Source: Hyphomicrobiales bacterium (GTDB taxonomy: Bacteria > Pseudomonadota > Alphaproteobacteria > Rhizobiales > Rhizobiaceae). From it: a stretch of DNA of 64,000 nucleotides. The notes under the pieces are model-generated. The model ran no database searches. It had not been told where the DNA came from and saw nothing but the letters and a program-made list of their open reading frames with translations. The stretch's first letter is position 1; each line of letters begins with the position of its first letter. The stretch covers positions 1 through 64,000 of the forward strand of contig UBMU01000011.1 in the NCBI GenBank assembly GCA_900466605.1, written 5' to 3'. The position numbers were made by a program, and so were the translations under genes. Shown here one piece after another: positions 19,100 to 28,993 of the stretch.

Positions 19100-20275
19100 A
19101 TGCTTTCCCTGCTTCGACACGCTTTGGTGCTTGGCGCTGCAGTCTTGCTGCCCACTGTGGGCGTTCTCGCCCAGGGCGCACCAGCTCCGCCACCGGTCAC
19201 CGTCGCCAAGCCCGTCGTGCGCGATGTTGTCGACAACGACGAGTTCATCGGTCGCTTCGAACCCGTTGACGAGGTCTCTGTCCGTTCCCGTGTCGGCGGC
19301 TACCTCCAGGAAGTGCATTTTACGGACGGCGCGATTGTGAAACAAGGTGACCTGCTTTTCGTTATCGATCAGCGGCCTTTCATCACCACGTTGAACGAGG
19401 CAAACGCAGCGCTCGAAGTGGCCAAATCCACCCTCACCTACGCCGATGCTCAGTTCAAACGCGCAGAGTCACTAGCCACCAGCGGCAGCCAGTCCGTTTC
19501 GATACTCGACGACCGTCGCCGTGAATGGCTTTCGGCACAGGCAAACGTCCGCGGCGCTCAGGCAACGGCCGATCGCGCCGCTCTCGATATGGACTACACC
19601 AAGATCACGGCACCGCTGAGCGGCCGAATCGATCGCCGTCTGATCTCGATCGGCAATCTGGTTCAGGCCGACCAATCGATACTGACGACAATCGTTTCGC
19701 TCGACCCGATCGACTTTTATTTCGATGTCGATGAGCGACGGCTCCTGAATTTCGCCGAGACCGCGCGCAAGAGGGGTCAGGTGCTTCAAGAGGGCGGTGG
19801 CGGCGTCGACGTGAGCGTGACGATCAGCGATCCCAACGCCAAGCCCTTTATGGGGAAGCTCGACTTTGCCGAGAACAGGATCGACAACCAGAGCGGCACG
19901 ATCCGGCTGCGCGCTCGCTTCGCCAACCCGGATCTCGTGCTTCAGCCCGGCCTGTTCGGGCGCATCCAGGTCGAGGCCTCCAACACCTACAAGGCTGTCC
20001 TCGTCCCTGACGAAGCGATCGGCTCCGACCAGAATGAGCGCGTCGTCTATGTCGTCGGCCCCGACGGCAAGGTTTCGACCATGCCAGTGCGGCCAGGTCC
20101 GCGGCTCTATGGATACCGGGTCATTCGCGAGGGTCTGGACGGCACCGAGACGATCGTCGTCAATGGCCTGATGCGCGTCAGGCCCGGCGCAACCATCACG
20201 CCAAAAATGATAGAACTGCCGCAAGAACGGCGTGATACACCGCCCGATTCCGCCGTCACGGAGAGCGGCCAATGA
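19100..20275 (+). CDS. RND efflux periplasmic adaptor
   Basis: A 391-residue AcrA-type adaptor with a signal peptide (residues about 1-24, cut near VLAQG). Half motifs SRVGGYLQEVHFTDGAIV and APLSGRIDRRLISIGNLV flank a rather short coiled-coil hairpin. Beta-barrel and membrane-proximal domains follow (LRARFANPDLVLQPGLFGRI). GGAGG stands eight bases before the ATG. It overlaps the permease gene by four bases (ATGA). It is distinct from the adaptor at 8352, so the two pumps are not a recent duplication. No outer-membrane factor follows. Confidence 0.92.
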   Translation: MLSLLRHALVLGAAVLLPTVGVLAQGAPAPPPVTVAKPVVRDVVDNDEFIGRFEPVDEVSVRSRVGGYLQEVHFTDGAIVKQGDLLFVIDQRPFITTLNEANAALEVAKSTLTYADAQFKRAESLATSGSQSVSILDDRRREWLSAQANVRGAQATADRAALDMDYTKITAPLSGRIDRRLISIGNLVQADQSILTTIVSLDPIDFYFDVDERRLLNFAETARKRGQVLQEGGGGVDVSVTISDPNAKPFMGKLDFAENRIDNQSGTIRLRARFANPDLVLQPGLFGRIQVEASNTYKAVLVPDEAIGSDQNERVVYVVGPDGKVSTMPVRPGPRLYGYRVIREGLDGTETIVVNGLMRVRPGATITPKMIELPQERRDTPPDSAVTESGQ

Positions 20276-23200
20276 GATTTTCTCATTTCTTCGTGGACCG
20301 GCCGATCTTCGCGGCCGTCATCTCGATCGTCTTCCTCGTTGTCGGCAGCATTGCCTACACACAATTGCCGGTCGCGCAGTATCCAGAGATAGCGCCGCCG
20401 ACGATCGTCGTGCGGACGTCTTACCCGGGCGCCGATCCGCAGACCATCGCAGACACCGTCTCGACGCCGCTTGAACAGCAGATCAACGGCGTCGAGGACA
20501 TGCTCTACATGTCCTCCTATTCCAGCGCCGACGGCGCCATGTCGCTGACGATCACCTTCAAGCTGGGCACCGACCTCGACAAGGTGCAGGTTCTTGTCCA
20601 GAACCGCGTTTCGATCGCCCTCCCCCGCCTTCCCGAAGAGGTGCAGCGGCTCGGTGTCACCACCGACAAGAGCTCGCCCGACCTGATGATGGTCGTGCAT
20701 CTGCTATCGCCATCTCACCGCTACGACCAGCTTTACGTCTCGAACTATGCGCGCAACCGCATCCGCGACACCCTGGTTCGCCTGGATGGCGTCGGTGACG
20801 TGCAGATCTTCGGCGAGCGCCAGTATTCGATGCGAATCTGGCTCGATCCGGAAAAGCTCTCCGCCTACCAGATGACATCGGATGATGTTGTCGCAGCGCT
20901 GCGCGATCAGAACGTCCAGGTGTCAGGCGGCAGGATCGGCGCGCCGCCGGTCACCGGCAAGAATGCGTTCGAATACACGGTGCGAACCGAAGGGCGCTTT
21001 TCCGATGTCCGTCAGTTTCGATATGTCATCGTCAAATCGACCGCCAGCGGCCGGCTGGTCGTGTTGCAGGATGTCGCTCGTATCGAACTCGGCGCACAGG
21101 ACTACGTCACCAACAGCTATCTGAACAACGATCCGGCCGTTGCCCTTGGCGTCTTCGCTCGTCCCGGAACCAATGCTCTGGATACCGCGCATCAGGTTCA
21201 GACGCTCATGAAGGACATCTCGAAGAATTTCCCGCCCGGATTGGAGTATCGGATCGTCTACGATACGACCGAGTTCATCTCGGATTCGATTTCGGAGGTC
21301 TATCGAACCATTGCCGAAGCGGCCATTCTGGTGGCCATTGTCGTCCTTGTTTTCCTGCAGTCCTGGCGAACGGCGATCATCCCCATCGTTGCGATACCGG
21401 TATCGTTGATCGGCACCTTCGCGGTGCTGCTCGCGTTCGGCTTCTCGCTCAACATGCTTACCCTGTTCGGCCTCGTGCTCGCGATCGGTATCGTCGTCGA
21501 CGATGCGATCGTCGTGGTGGAAAACGTCGAACGCAATCTGGCGCGCGGCATGACACCGAAGGAGGCAGCCCACGTCACCATGGATGAGGTCGGCACGGCG
21601 GTCGTTGCGATCTCGTTGGTCCTCATCGCCGTGTTCGTGCCGACTGCCTTCATTCCCGGCATATCCGGCCAGTTCTACAGGCAGTTCGCGGTTACGATCT
21701 CGGTGACCACGGCAATCTCGGCGCTGAACTCACTGACGTTGTCTCCGGCGTTGGCTGGTATCCTGCTGAGGAGCCATGACCACGAGGCCAAACGTGCCAG
21801 CATCGCAACGCGCTTCGTGCGCGGCCTGGCCAACGGCTTCAACCACGGCTTCGATCGAATGAGTGCCGGTTACTCATGGATCATCCGGCATCTCGTCAGC
21901 AGCTGGGTGGGTCTCACCGCCTCACTATTGGTCTTTGCGGGCCTGCTTGCCGCAACCTGGTACATGGGCACCAAGGTCCCGTCAGGTTTCATTCCAACGA
22001 TGGACCAGGGCTACGCCATCGTCGTGATACAGCTTCCGGACGGAGCATCGCTGGCGCGTACGGACGCCGTCGTCAAACAGGTTGGCGACATTGCCCGACA
22101 AGTTCCCGGCGTCGGCAATGCCGTGCAGTTCGCAGGCTTCAGCGGCGCGACATTCACGAATGCCTCCAACGCGGGTGTCGTCTTCGTTCCATTCAAGTCT
22201 TTCGCGGAACGCGAAGAAGGCGGCGAGACCGCGAACAAGATCATCGGCGAGCTATATGGCAAGCTGCAGAACATTCAGGAAGCCTTTATCATCGCCATCC
22301 CGCCGCCGTCGGTCCGGGGCATCGGCAATTCTGGTGGCTTCAAGATGCAGATTTCGGATCTTGATAACGCGGACATGACCCGAGTGCTCGGCCTTGCCCG
22401 CCAGATGATGGGTGCCGCGGCAACGACACCAGGGCTGACCGGGGTCTTCACCACATTCTCGGATGCCAGCCCGCAATACTACCTCGAGATCGACCGCGAC
22501 AAGGCTCGCTTCCTGAACGTGCCGATCCCCAATATCTTCAATGCCCTGTCGATCAACCTTGGCGTTTCCTACGTCAACGATTTCAACGCGTTCGGTCGCG
22601 TATACCAGGTCCGTGCTCAGGCCGACCGGCAGTACAGGATGGACAGGGACGACATCCTTGCCCTGAAGGTCCGTTCGGCGACGGGTGCGCTTGTGCCACT
22701 CGGAACCCTGATGGAAATTCAGGATGCAAGCGGCCCTGCGCTGGTACAGCGTTACAACATGTATGTCTCTGTGCCCCTGCAAGGAAACCCGACGCCCGGC
22801 ACCTCGACCGGCGATGCCATCAAGAAGATGGAAGCGCTGGCGGCAAACATCCTGCCGCAGGGGACCACGTTCGAATGGACGGAATTGGCCTACCAGGAAA
22901 CACACACCGGAAACACGGCGATCTACATATTCATTCTGTCGGTCGTGTTCGTCTTCCTGGCGCTGGCGGCCCAATACGAGAGCTGGGTGCTGCCTCTGGC
23001 GATCATCCTCATCGTCCCGCTTGCCGTGCTCGCTGCCTTGATCGGCGTCTGGTTGAGAGGAATGGACAACAACGTCCTCACGCAGATCGGTCTGATCGTG
23101 CTGATCGGCCTCGCCGCGAAGAACGCCATCCTGATCGTCGAATTCGCGCGGCAGGCCGAGGAGGAAGGGAAGTCACCGGTGGAGGCTGCCATCGAGGCCA

Positions 23201-23466
23201 GCCACCTTCGCCTCCGCCCGATCCTGATGACGGCGTTCGCCTTTATCTTCGGCGTGCTACCGCTCGCGATCGCCACCGGCCCCGGCGCCGAAATGCGTCA
23301 ATCGCTTGGAACGGCCGTTTTCTCAGGGATGCTTGGCGTAACGACCTTCGGCCTGTTCCTGACACCCGTTTTCTACGTCGTGCTGCGCGCGCGCCGGAAA
23401 AACCCAGTGGCGCAGGCCGGGACCGCCCCGCCCTCCGATGGGGCTGCCGCCGAGACCTCATCATGA
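20272..23466 (+). CDS. RND multidrug efflux permease, HAE1 family
   Basis: A 1064-residue inner-membrane antiporter. The N-terminus is MRFSHFFVDRPIFAAVISI. GIVVDDAIVVVENVERN near residue 405 has the paired aspartates of the proton relay, and GLAAKNAILIVEFARQ lies in the C-terminal half. Twelve membrane segments and both large periplasmic loops are present. Translationally coupled to the adaptor at 19100. The last six bases overlap the end of the convergent exoZ gene. The nearby MarR regulator may or may not control it; the sequence does not settle this. Confidence 0.93.
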   Translation: MRFSHFFVDRPIFAAVISIVFLVVGSIAYTQLPVAQYPEIAPPTIVVRTSYPGADPQTIADTVSTPLEQQINGVEDMLYMSSYSSADGAMSLTITFKLGTDLDKVQVLVQNRVSIALPRLPEEVQRLGVTTDKSSPDLMMVVHLLSPSHRYDQLYVSNYARNRIRDTLVRLDGVGDVQIFGERQYSMRIWLDPEKLSAYQMTSDDVVAALRDQNVQVSGGRIGAPPVTGKNAFEYTVRTEGRFSDVRQFRYVIVKSTASGRLVVLQDVARIELGAQDYVTNSYLNNDPAVALGVFARPGTNALDTAHQVQTLMKDISKNFPPGLEYRIVYDTTEFISDSISEVYRTIAEAAILVAIVVLVFLQSWRTAIIPIVAIPVSLIGTFAVLLAFGFSLNMLTLFGLVLAIGIVVDDAIVVVENVERNLARGMTPKEAAHVTMDEVGTAVVAISLVLIAVFVPTAFIPGISGQFYRQFAVTISVTTAISALNSLTLSPALAGILLRSHDHEAKRASIATRFVRGLANGFNHGFDRMSAGYSWIIRHLVSSWVGLTASLLVFAGLLAATWYMGTKVPSGFIPTMDQGYAIVVIQLPDGASLARTDAVVKQVGDIARQVPGVGNAVQFAGFSGATFTNASNAGVVFVPFKSFAEREEGGETANKIIGELYGKLQNIQEAFIIAIPPPSVRGIGNSGGFKMQISDLDNADMTRVLGLARQMMGAAATTPGLTGVFTTFSDASPQYYLEIDRDKARFLNVPIPNIFNALSINLGVSYVNDFNAFGRVYQVRAQADRQYRMDRDDILALKVRSATGALVPLGTLMEIQDASGPALVQRYNMYVSVPLQGNPTPGTSTGDAIKKMEALAANILPQGTTFEWTELAYQETHTGNTAIYIFILSVVFVFLALAAQYESWVLPLAIILIVPLAVLAALIGVWLRGMDNNVLTQIGLIVLIGLAAKNAILIVEFARQAEEEGKSPVEAAIEASHLRLRPILMTAFAFIFGVLPLAIATGPGAEMRQSLGTAVFSGMLGVTTFGLFLTPVFYVVLRARRKNPVAQAGTAPPSDGAAAETSS

Positions 23467-24468
23467 AGGGCGCCGCTCGACAGTCTTTTGATTGAGGAGA
23501 TCCGACGACAGAACCTTCCGGAGCGGCTTTTCGACAAACTCATAAGCCGCTGCTCCAAGGATCGTGCCTCCGGCAACAGCGATTACGATCGTCGGTGTTG
23601 CCGACAGGCCGATCATCCCGGCTGCCTTCACAATCACGGAGATCGCCAGCGTATGCCAGAGATATATCGAATAGGACGCATCGCCGAGATAGGTCAGCAA
23701 CGGTACACGGCCTATGCTGCCGTCCGCTTCCAGCGATACCATCCCGTAGACCAAGGCCATGGCGAGCGGCCCGCAGATCGCTTCGTTGAAATCGGCCCCG
23801 ATCAGAAAGATCGTGGCGAAGCCGGAGAGTGACGCGCCGACGCAAGCAAGGCCCAGGCTGGTGCCTGCAATCCAGCGCCGGATCCACAGCTCCGCTAGGA
23901 AGACGCCGCCGAGGAATTCCAGAATGATCGGCCGTGTATAGGTTTTTAGCACGGGAGATGCCGGCTCGAAGAGCAGGCCGATCAGGAAAAAGCCCCCGAA
24001 AACAGCTGTCAGATACGCCAGCCGCCACCGACGCGGGAGAAAAAGCGCCCCGGCAAACAGCACGTAGAAGAACATCTCGAAATTCAGCGTCCAGCCCTGG
24101 ACGAGGACCGGCCAGATATCACCGGTGCTCGGCGACTGAGCCGGAATGAAGAAAAGCGAGGAAAGGACATGGGCACCGGTCAGCTTCAAATTCGGAAACA
24201 GGCCGACTATGGCCCCGACGATCATCACGCCCGTCACCAGCCAGTAGGAAGGCGCGATGCGGCGAATGCGATCAAGCAGGAATCCTTGCGGCGTCATCGG
24301 TCGACGGTCGCTGATGACCCACATGATGAAACCGCTGATGACAAAGAAGACGTCGACGCCGGCAGCACCGATGGCGAAATGCTCACCGGTCTTTTCCGCC
24401 GCGTGGAAGACCACGACGGCAAGTGCCGCGAAGGCGCGCAGATATTGGATGCCGTAAAGTGTCTTCAT
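23461..24468 (-). CDS. exoZ: Exopolysaccharide acetyltransferase ExoZ (acyltransferase 3 family)
   Basis: A 335-residue integral membrane acyltransferase with about ten hydrophobic segments. The start YGIQYLRAFAALAVVVFHA carries the family histidine, and VDVFFVISGFIMW is the second conserved block. In Sinorhizobium, ExoZ adds acetyl groups to the lipid-linked succinoglycan repeat unit; the same role is inferred here from its place beside exoQ, exoF and exoY. GAGGAA precedes the ATG. It is the last gene of an exoYFQZ minus-strand run. The S. meliloti neighbour exoB is not next to it; an RND gene is instead. Confidence 0.85.
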   Translation of the reverse strand: MKTLYGIQYLRAFAALAVVVFHAAEKTGEHFAIGAAGVDVFFVISGFIMWVISDRRPMTPQGFLLDRIRRIAPSYWLVTGVMIVGAIVGLFPNLKLTGAHVLSSLFFIPAQSPSTGDIWPVLVQGWTLNFEMFFYVLFAGALFLPRRWRLAYLTAVFGGFFLIGLLFEPASPVLKTYTRPIILEFLGGVFLAELWIRRWIAGTSLGLACVGASLSGFATIFLIGADFNEAICGPLAMALVYGMVSLEADGSIGRVPLLTYLGDASYSIYLWHTLAISVIVKAAGMIGLSATPTIVIAVAGGTILGAAAYEFVEKPLRKVLSSDLLNQKTVERRPS

Positions 24469-24516
24469 CCGGATTCCTCGGAAGACCGGTCCAAGCCGGT
24501 CGAAAATGCAATGACG

Positions 24517-25782
24517 TTATCGAGTGACGGGCTCTAGCGACCTGTGATGTCGCCACGAGCTTGCCGCCGGCTGGCGGCGCGCAGTCGCCAGCTTTCCGGC
24601 GGCAAAGTAGAAGAGAAACGTCCCGACGTTGTATGGCGTCAGAATGTCGATCTCGACGAACGAACGGATCGTCAGCAGCACGGCGATCGCGAACAACAGA
24701 TAGGATTCCTCATTTCTGAAATCCTCGATGACCCGGCGCAGATGCCCCCACAGAATCCGCAACAGCATCACTGCAAGGACGATGACACCCACGAGTCCGA
24801 GTTCGACCGCTGTTTCGATGTAGGTATTATGGAAGTGAAAGCCGCTGCGCGAACCAATAAAGAACTCTTCCCAGAGGCGCTCAGGCTCGGAGAAACCCTG
24901 TACCCAATAGGCCTGATAGCCCATGCCGAAGGCCGGATTTTGCTTTGCCGCCTCGATCCCCTGCTGCCACAGATAGGTACGCCCCGTCAGTGTCGAATCC
25001 TTGCCGAAAATCCCCAGTACGGCATCGACCGCCCCGAGATAGACCCCGGCAACCGCGAGAACGATGACTGCCACGCCACCACCCACGACCAGCAGCTTGC
25101 GGTGATCGGGGCTAAGCGCCAGAACGACGCGTAGCCCCACTATCAGCGCAATCACAACGGCAGTCGTCAGGACCGACGTCGCGGACTGGCAGGCAATCAG
25201 ACAGTAGGCAGATAGGAGCCCGACCACGCCAGACGCAGCCATCCAGAGGCGTCGCTCGCCGAAGATGAAGACTGCCGCAAAAGAGACGATCAGGCCGAGC
25301 GACGCATAGAAACCTAGCTGGTTCTTCGAGGCAAAGGCTCCTACGAAACTGAAGGTGCCGTCCAGCGGATCGTACTCGTAGTAGCCGAACAACAGCGAAT
25401 ACACGAGGACAATCCCGACGCCCGCGATCATGCCAACCGTCAGGGTCCGGATATCGAGCACGCGCACCGCAACCAGGGCGCAGATGACCTGCGTCAGGTA
25501 CTGAATGCTGGCCCGCAGCGAAATACTCGGGACGGCCGACCAGAAAACCGAAAGGAACGCAATCGCAGCAAAGGCATAGATCCAGAGATAACGGCCGTGG
25601 CTGCCGAGCACCTTCTTGTAGTCAACGGCGATGAGCGGCAGCCAGAGCGCGTAGTAAAGCAGGATCGCCGCCTGCCCGAACTTGTACGAGTAGGCGAAAC
25701 AAAACAGCGACAGCGCCACAGCTGGGATGGCATAGGCCGCGTTCCCGCCAGGCTGGATGAGCACCGATTTTGCGATCCGCAT
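24517..25782 (-). CDS. exoQ: Exopolysaccharide polymerase-like protein ExoQ (O-antigen ligase/polymerase family)
   Basis: A 421-residue polytopic membrane protein with about eleven hydrophobic segments. A large periplasmic loop contains LTGRTYLWQQGIEAAKQNPAFGMGYQ and the conserved histidine in GFHFHNTYIETAVELGLVG, both typical of the Wzy/ligase superfamily. In succinoglycan synthesis ExoQ is needed for high-molecular-weight polymer. It lies ten bases downstream of exoF and 48 bases upstream of exoZ on the same strand, consistent with one operon. Confidence 0.88.
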   Translation of the reverse strand: MRIAKSVLIQPGGNAAYAIPAVALSLFCFAYSYKFGQAAILLYYALWLPLIAVDYKKVLGSHGRYLWIYAFAAIAFLSVFWSAVPSISLRASIQYLTQVICALVAVRVLDIRTLTVGMIAGVGIVLVYSLLFGYYEYDPLDGTFSFVGAFASKNQLGFYASLGLIVSFAAVFIFGERRLWMAASGVVGLLSAYCLIACQSATSVLTTAVVIALIVGLRVVLALSPDHRKLLVVGGGVAVIVLAVAGVYLGAVDAVLGIFGKDSTLTGRTYLWQQGIEAAKQNPAFGMGYQAYWVQGFSEPERLWEEFFIGSRSGFHFHNTYIETAVELGLVGVIVLAVMLLRILWGHLRRVIEDFRNEESYLLFAIAVLLTIRSFVEIDILTPYNVGTFLFYFAAGKLATARRQPAASSWRHHRSLEPVTR

Positions 25783-25792
25783 TGCGGCCTCG

Positions 25793-27064
25793 TTATCTCA
25801 TGGCCAATCCGGCGGTGATCTTGATCAGGTCGCCGGGCTGCAATGCTGTGTTTTCCTGAACTGGAATCTCCTTCGCCTTCCCGTCAACCTCGCGGATGAT
25901 AGAATAGGCGATGCTGGCAGCGCCGCTCGTCGTGTCGAAACGTGCCGCATCGGTCGATTGCGTCAACGCCTCCGCCATCAGCGAGTTACTGGTGTTCAGC
26001 TTGAGATTGAGTTCGTCGAGTTGGGCGTCGGCACTCTGAAGTTCCTGGGCAAGCTGCGCATCCCAGTCGTTCCGCAGCGTGATCTCGTCCTGATCGGCCT
26101 TGCTGATATCCTGCTTGGCCTTCAGCGAGTTGGTATCGATATCGAGGAGGGTCGCCTCGGTATCGGCAGCGCGCTGCTCGGCCGCCATCTTGCGGGCACT
26201 GAGCGCAAGGCCCCTTTCCGCGAGATCCTCGACCTTGTCGCGATCTTCGGTCGCGAGCTGCAGCTGGCGGGTCTGCGTTTCGGTCTTCTTGGCAAGAGTC
26301 TCGACTTCGCTTTGCAGCAGTTGCTTGAGGTCTGCAAGCGCCTGAAGCTGTAGAGTCAGCCGCTTCCTGCGCGTGTTCATGAGCGCCGTTTCGCTATCAA
26401 GCAGGGCCTTGGCCTCCGGCTTGTCCTGCAGCTCCTTCGGCATTTCGATCGTATCCTGGTTCGCCGTCTCGGCGCGCAGCCGCGCCTGCTTCACAAGCAA
26501 GCGCGCACGGTCGGCCATATAGACGACAGCGTCACCCTTGGCGTTGATGAAGTCGCGCGCGAACCTTTGCCCGGCATCTGCCCGTCGCAGACCACCGGCA
26601 AGACTCACGGCCTTTACGACCGTCAGATTTGGGGCGAACGGATATTCGCCCGGCTTTTCGACGTCACCGGACAGATAAACCGGCCGGAATTCCGACAGTT
26701 CCACCGAGGCAGACGGTCGGTCCTTCAGCGCGAATTGCTTCTGCAGAGCCGAACCGATCTCCTGGGCGATTGCGTCCGTCGTTTTACCCGACGCAGGCAT
26801 ATCGCCGACGAAAGGCAGGGAAATGCTTCCTGAAGGCCCGACCGTATAGTCCCCACTGACGACCGACCAGTCGCGGATACTGCCATCCGCGGTCTGCCAC
26901 TCGGCTACCCGGATCTTCAGCTTGTCCATGATGCCGAGGCGGTAGTCGTCGGCAACTGCAAGAGATGAAGACGCCAGAAAAGCACCAAATCCGGCTGCGA
27001 AAACAATACCGGATCTTAGCGTGCGAAGTCGTCCGGCCTTGCCGTCAAGAAAGCGTTCTTCCAT
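25793..27064 (-). CDS. exoF: Polysaccharide export protein ExoF (outer-membrane auxiliary type)
   Basis: A 423-residue secreted protein with an N-terminal hydrophobic signal (residues about 15-38). A Poly_export domain (YRLGIMDKLKIRV, then YTVGPSGSISLPFVGDM) is followed by an SLBB-like segment (RPVYLSGDVEKPGEYPF), a long coiled coil around 200-370, and a second SLBB-like end (ALQPGDLIKI). This matches rhizobial ExoF in length and order. Known role: export and assembly of the polymer across the envelope, acting with ExoP and ExoQ. GGGGAAG stands before the ATG. Position between exoY and exoQ is as in S. meliloti. Confidence 0.9.
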   Translation of the reverse strand: MEERFLDGKAGRLRTLRSGIVFAAGFGAFLASSSLAVADDYRLGIMDKLKIRVAEWQTADGSIRDWSVVSGDYTVGPSGSISLPFVGDMPASGKTTDAIAQEIGSALQKQFALKDRPSASVELSEFRPVYLSGDVEKPGEYPFAPNLTVVKAVSLAGGLRRADAGQRFARDFINAKGDAVVYMADRARLLVKQARLRAETANQDTIEMPKELQDKPEAKALLDSETALMNTRRKRLTLQLQALADLKQLLQSEVETLAKKTETQTRQLQLATEDRDKVEDLAERGLALSARKMAAEQRAADTEATLLDIDTNSLKAKQDISKADQDEITLRNDWDAQLAQELQSADAQLDELNLKLNTSNSLMAEALTQSTDAARFDTTSGAASIAYSIIREVDGKAKEIPVQENTALQPGDLIKITAGLAMR

Positions 27065-27139
27065 GAACTTCCCCGTGTTTCAGCACGCCAAGCCGCTAGG
27101 CCTTGCCGCGCAGTAATGTTTGAGTTTGTGAGATGCGGC

Positions 27140-27820
27140 TTAGTAGCTGCCGCGTTGAGCGCATACCGCAGGGATTGTTCGTGCGATGATCACGACATCC
27201 CGAACCAGCGACCAGTTTTCGACATAGTGCGTGTCGAAGGCGACGCGGGTTGCGTAAGAAACGTCATTGCGTCCGCTGATCTGCCAGAGGCCAGTCAGGC
27301 CAGGGCGGGATTGCAGATAGTAGACGGCCGCATTCTCGTACATCTCGAGTTCGTCTCGAACGACGGGACGCGGACCGACGACGCTCATTTCGCCGCGGAT
27401 GATATTGAAGAGCTGGGGCAGCTCATCAAGGCTCAATTTGCGTAGAACAGCACCAACGGCAGTGACACGGGGGTCATCCTGCAGCTTGCGCGTTGCACGC
27501 CACTCTTCCATCGCCTTCGGGTTGTTGTGCAGGTACTCCTGCAGAACCTTGTCACCATTGGTGACCATTGTCCGAAACTTCAGGCAACGGAACTCTTGGC
27601 CGTTATGGCCTATGCGGCGATGCCCATAAAAGATCGGCCCCCAGTCGGAAAGCTTCACAAGCAACATCACCATCAAAAAAAGCGGGCTCAGAAAGATGAG
27701 CCCGAGGCAGGCGGCGGACACATCAAATGCCCGTTTCGCGATCCCGCCGGTAGGCGGAAACACGCTCTGATGAACTGCGCCATAAAATGGCGAACTGTCC
27801 GATCTCGTCGCAGACTTCAT
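27140..27820 (-). CDS. exoY: Undecaprenyl-phosphate galactosephosphotransferase ExoY
   Basis: A 226-residue bacterial sugar transferase. One membrane segment near residues 30-55 (ACLGLIFLSPLFLMVMLLV) is followed by the catalytic domain with FRCLKFRTMV, RKLSLDELPQLFNIIRGEM, SVVGPRP and RPGLTGLWQISGRN, all complete. It transfers galactose-1-phosphate to the lipid carrier, the committed first step of the succinoglycan repeat. First gene of the exoYFQZ run. It faces exoX, whose product inhibits ExoY in relatives, across a long AT-rich region. Confidence 0.92.
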   Translation of the reverse strand: MKSATRSDSSPFYGAVHQSVFPPTGGIAKRAFDVSAACLGLIFLSPLFLMVMLLVKLSDWGPIFYGHRRIGHNGQEFRCLKFRTMVTNGDKVLQEYLHNNPKAMEEWRATRKLQDDPRVTAVGAVLRKLSLDELPQLFNIIRGEMSVVGPRPVVRDELEMYENAAVYYLQSRPGLTGLWQISGRNDVSYATRVAFDTHYVENWSLVRDVVIIARTIPAVCAQRGSY

Positions 27821-28592
27821 AGAGGTAACTCCACTTATGTTTGCCGTTTGGTCGGTAGGCTCAGGACGCTTAGCTAGCGCTGACGAATTCGAAGTGTATG
27901 AGGTGATTTTGTTTTTTTAAGCCACATTTTTAAGACTGGCGCGTTACGGCGTGTTTTTGGAGCCGCCGCTCAGCTTTTTTGTTTTTAAGACACTGCTCAA
28001 ACACCTATACAATTCTTTGGCGATCTCGAAATAATCTCTGCGTGTATCAATAAAACTCTCGGACGTTGCTGTGCGGGCCAAAGATACTGAAGTCTAGGTC
28101 GTTCAGGCACGGTGCAGGCAATTGATGGTTTGCACTGTCGGCTTCTGCGAAAGGCCCGGTTTCTATTTGCCCGAAGTACCCGTCTATTGCATCGCACCAT
28201 ACATTTTGCACCGCAGCAGCTAAACGTTTGAAATTAAAACTGTGTAATAAAAGTTGAACGCAAAACCGCTCTGACACGCCCTCCGCACCGTACATTGTGG
28301 CACTAATGTGTACGTGCATTGCCAAATTGCGCGCAACCAAAGATGGATGCAGTGTTTCTTAATCATCTTTCGCAAAAGCCAAAGGGAAGCGGCAGCCCGT
28401 GGCATTTTTACCAATAGCTGGAAGAAACCTTTAAGATGGTCGCGGTACTACCCATCTCGCAGACGCAAAAAACGTCCTCAGAGCTTCAGTTGAAACAGGA
28501 AGTCCTGTAGAACATTATCCTAGGAAGGATCCTGATGGCGCTCGTCTTCAATGGTTGTTCGTTGAACGAAGCTCCGATGGAGGAGGCAACAG
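27821..28592. promoter_or_regulatory. Long AT-rich divergent control region between exoY and exoX
   Basis: 772 bases with no coding sequence I can support; the open frames here resemble nothing. Base composition is clearly lower in GC than neighbouring genes. TTTTTAAG occurs three times within 76 bases (27914-27921, 27927-27934, 27982-27989) among other T-tracts. In S. meliloti the corresponding region carries exoY and exoX promoters controlled by MucR and ExoR/ChvI; I infer a similar function. I cannot point to defined promoter boxes. Confidence 0.5.
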
Positions 28593-28859
28593 ATGTATGC
28601 ACCTCGCGTTATCTTCAGCATGCTCGGCGCATTGGCCGTATTTGCTGTGGCGACGTATTGGTTGAACGGTTCACTTTCCGGTACCGCGATCAAGACAGTG
28701 ATTTGCGCCGTCCTGCTTCAGGCTGGTTACTTCGGTGGTGTCCTATACCTTGTCTGGAGGGAATCCAGGAGCCGCACGAGTCGCCCAGTAGTAAAGCGCG
28801 AAGAGGTGGAAAAGCTGCCTGTAAGGCCGTTCAAAGGCTCTGAACCTTTCAACCGCTAA
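28593..28859 (+). CDS. exoX: Exopolysaccharide production repressor ExoX
   Basis: An 88-residue inner-membrane protein with two hydrophobic segments (VIFSMLGALAVFAVATYWL and TVICAVLLQAGYFGGVLYLVW) and a basic cytosolic tail with KLPVRPF. Its length and the MYAPR start match rhizobial ExoX/PsiA-type inhibitors, which reduce polymer output after translation, probably by acting on ExoY. GGAGGAGG lies six bases before the ATG. The ratio of exoX to exoY is known to set exopolysaccharide level in S. meliloti; its position opposite exoY is conserved here. Confidence 0.88.
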   Translation: MYAPRVIFSMLGALAVFAVATYWLNGSLSGTAIKTVICAVLLQAGYFGGVLYLVWRESRSRTSRPVVKREEVEKLPVRPFKGSEPFNR

Positions 28860-28993
28860 GCCTTGTGATTCGCGGCGCTGCCACGGCTCTCCGGCGCGCA
28901 GAGCCTGCCGACTCGTAACATCATTTGAACAGCCGCCCGTTGTCCGCCGCATTTTGACGTCTTAGTTGTTGGTCGAAACAACGGAGGTAAAGC

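Noticed and set aside
28047..28340. 97-codon minus-strand frame in the exoY-exoX interval
   Set aside because: No ribosome site, no domain, unusual residue mix; the region is better explained as regulatory.
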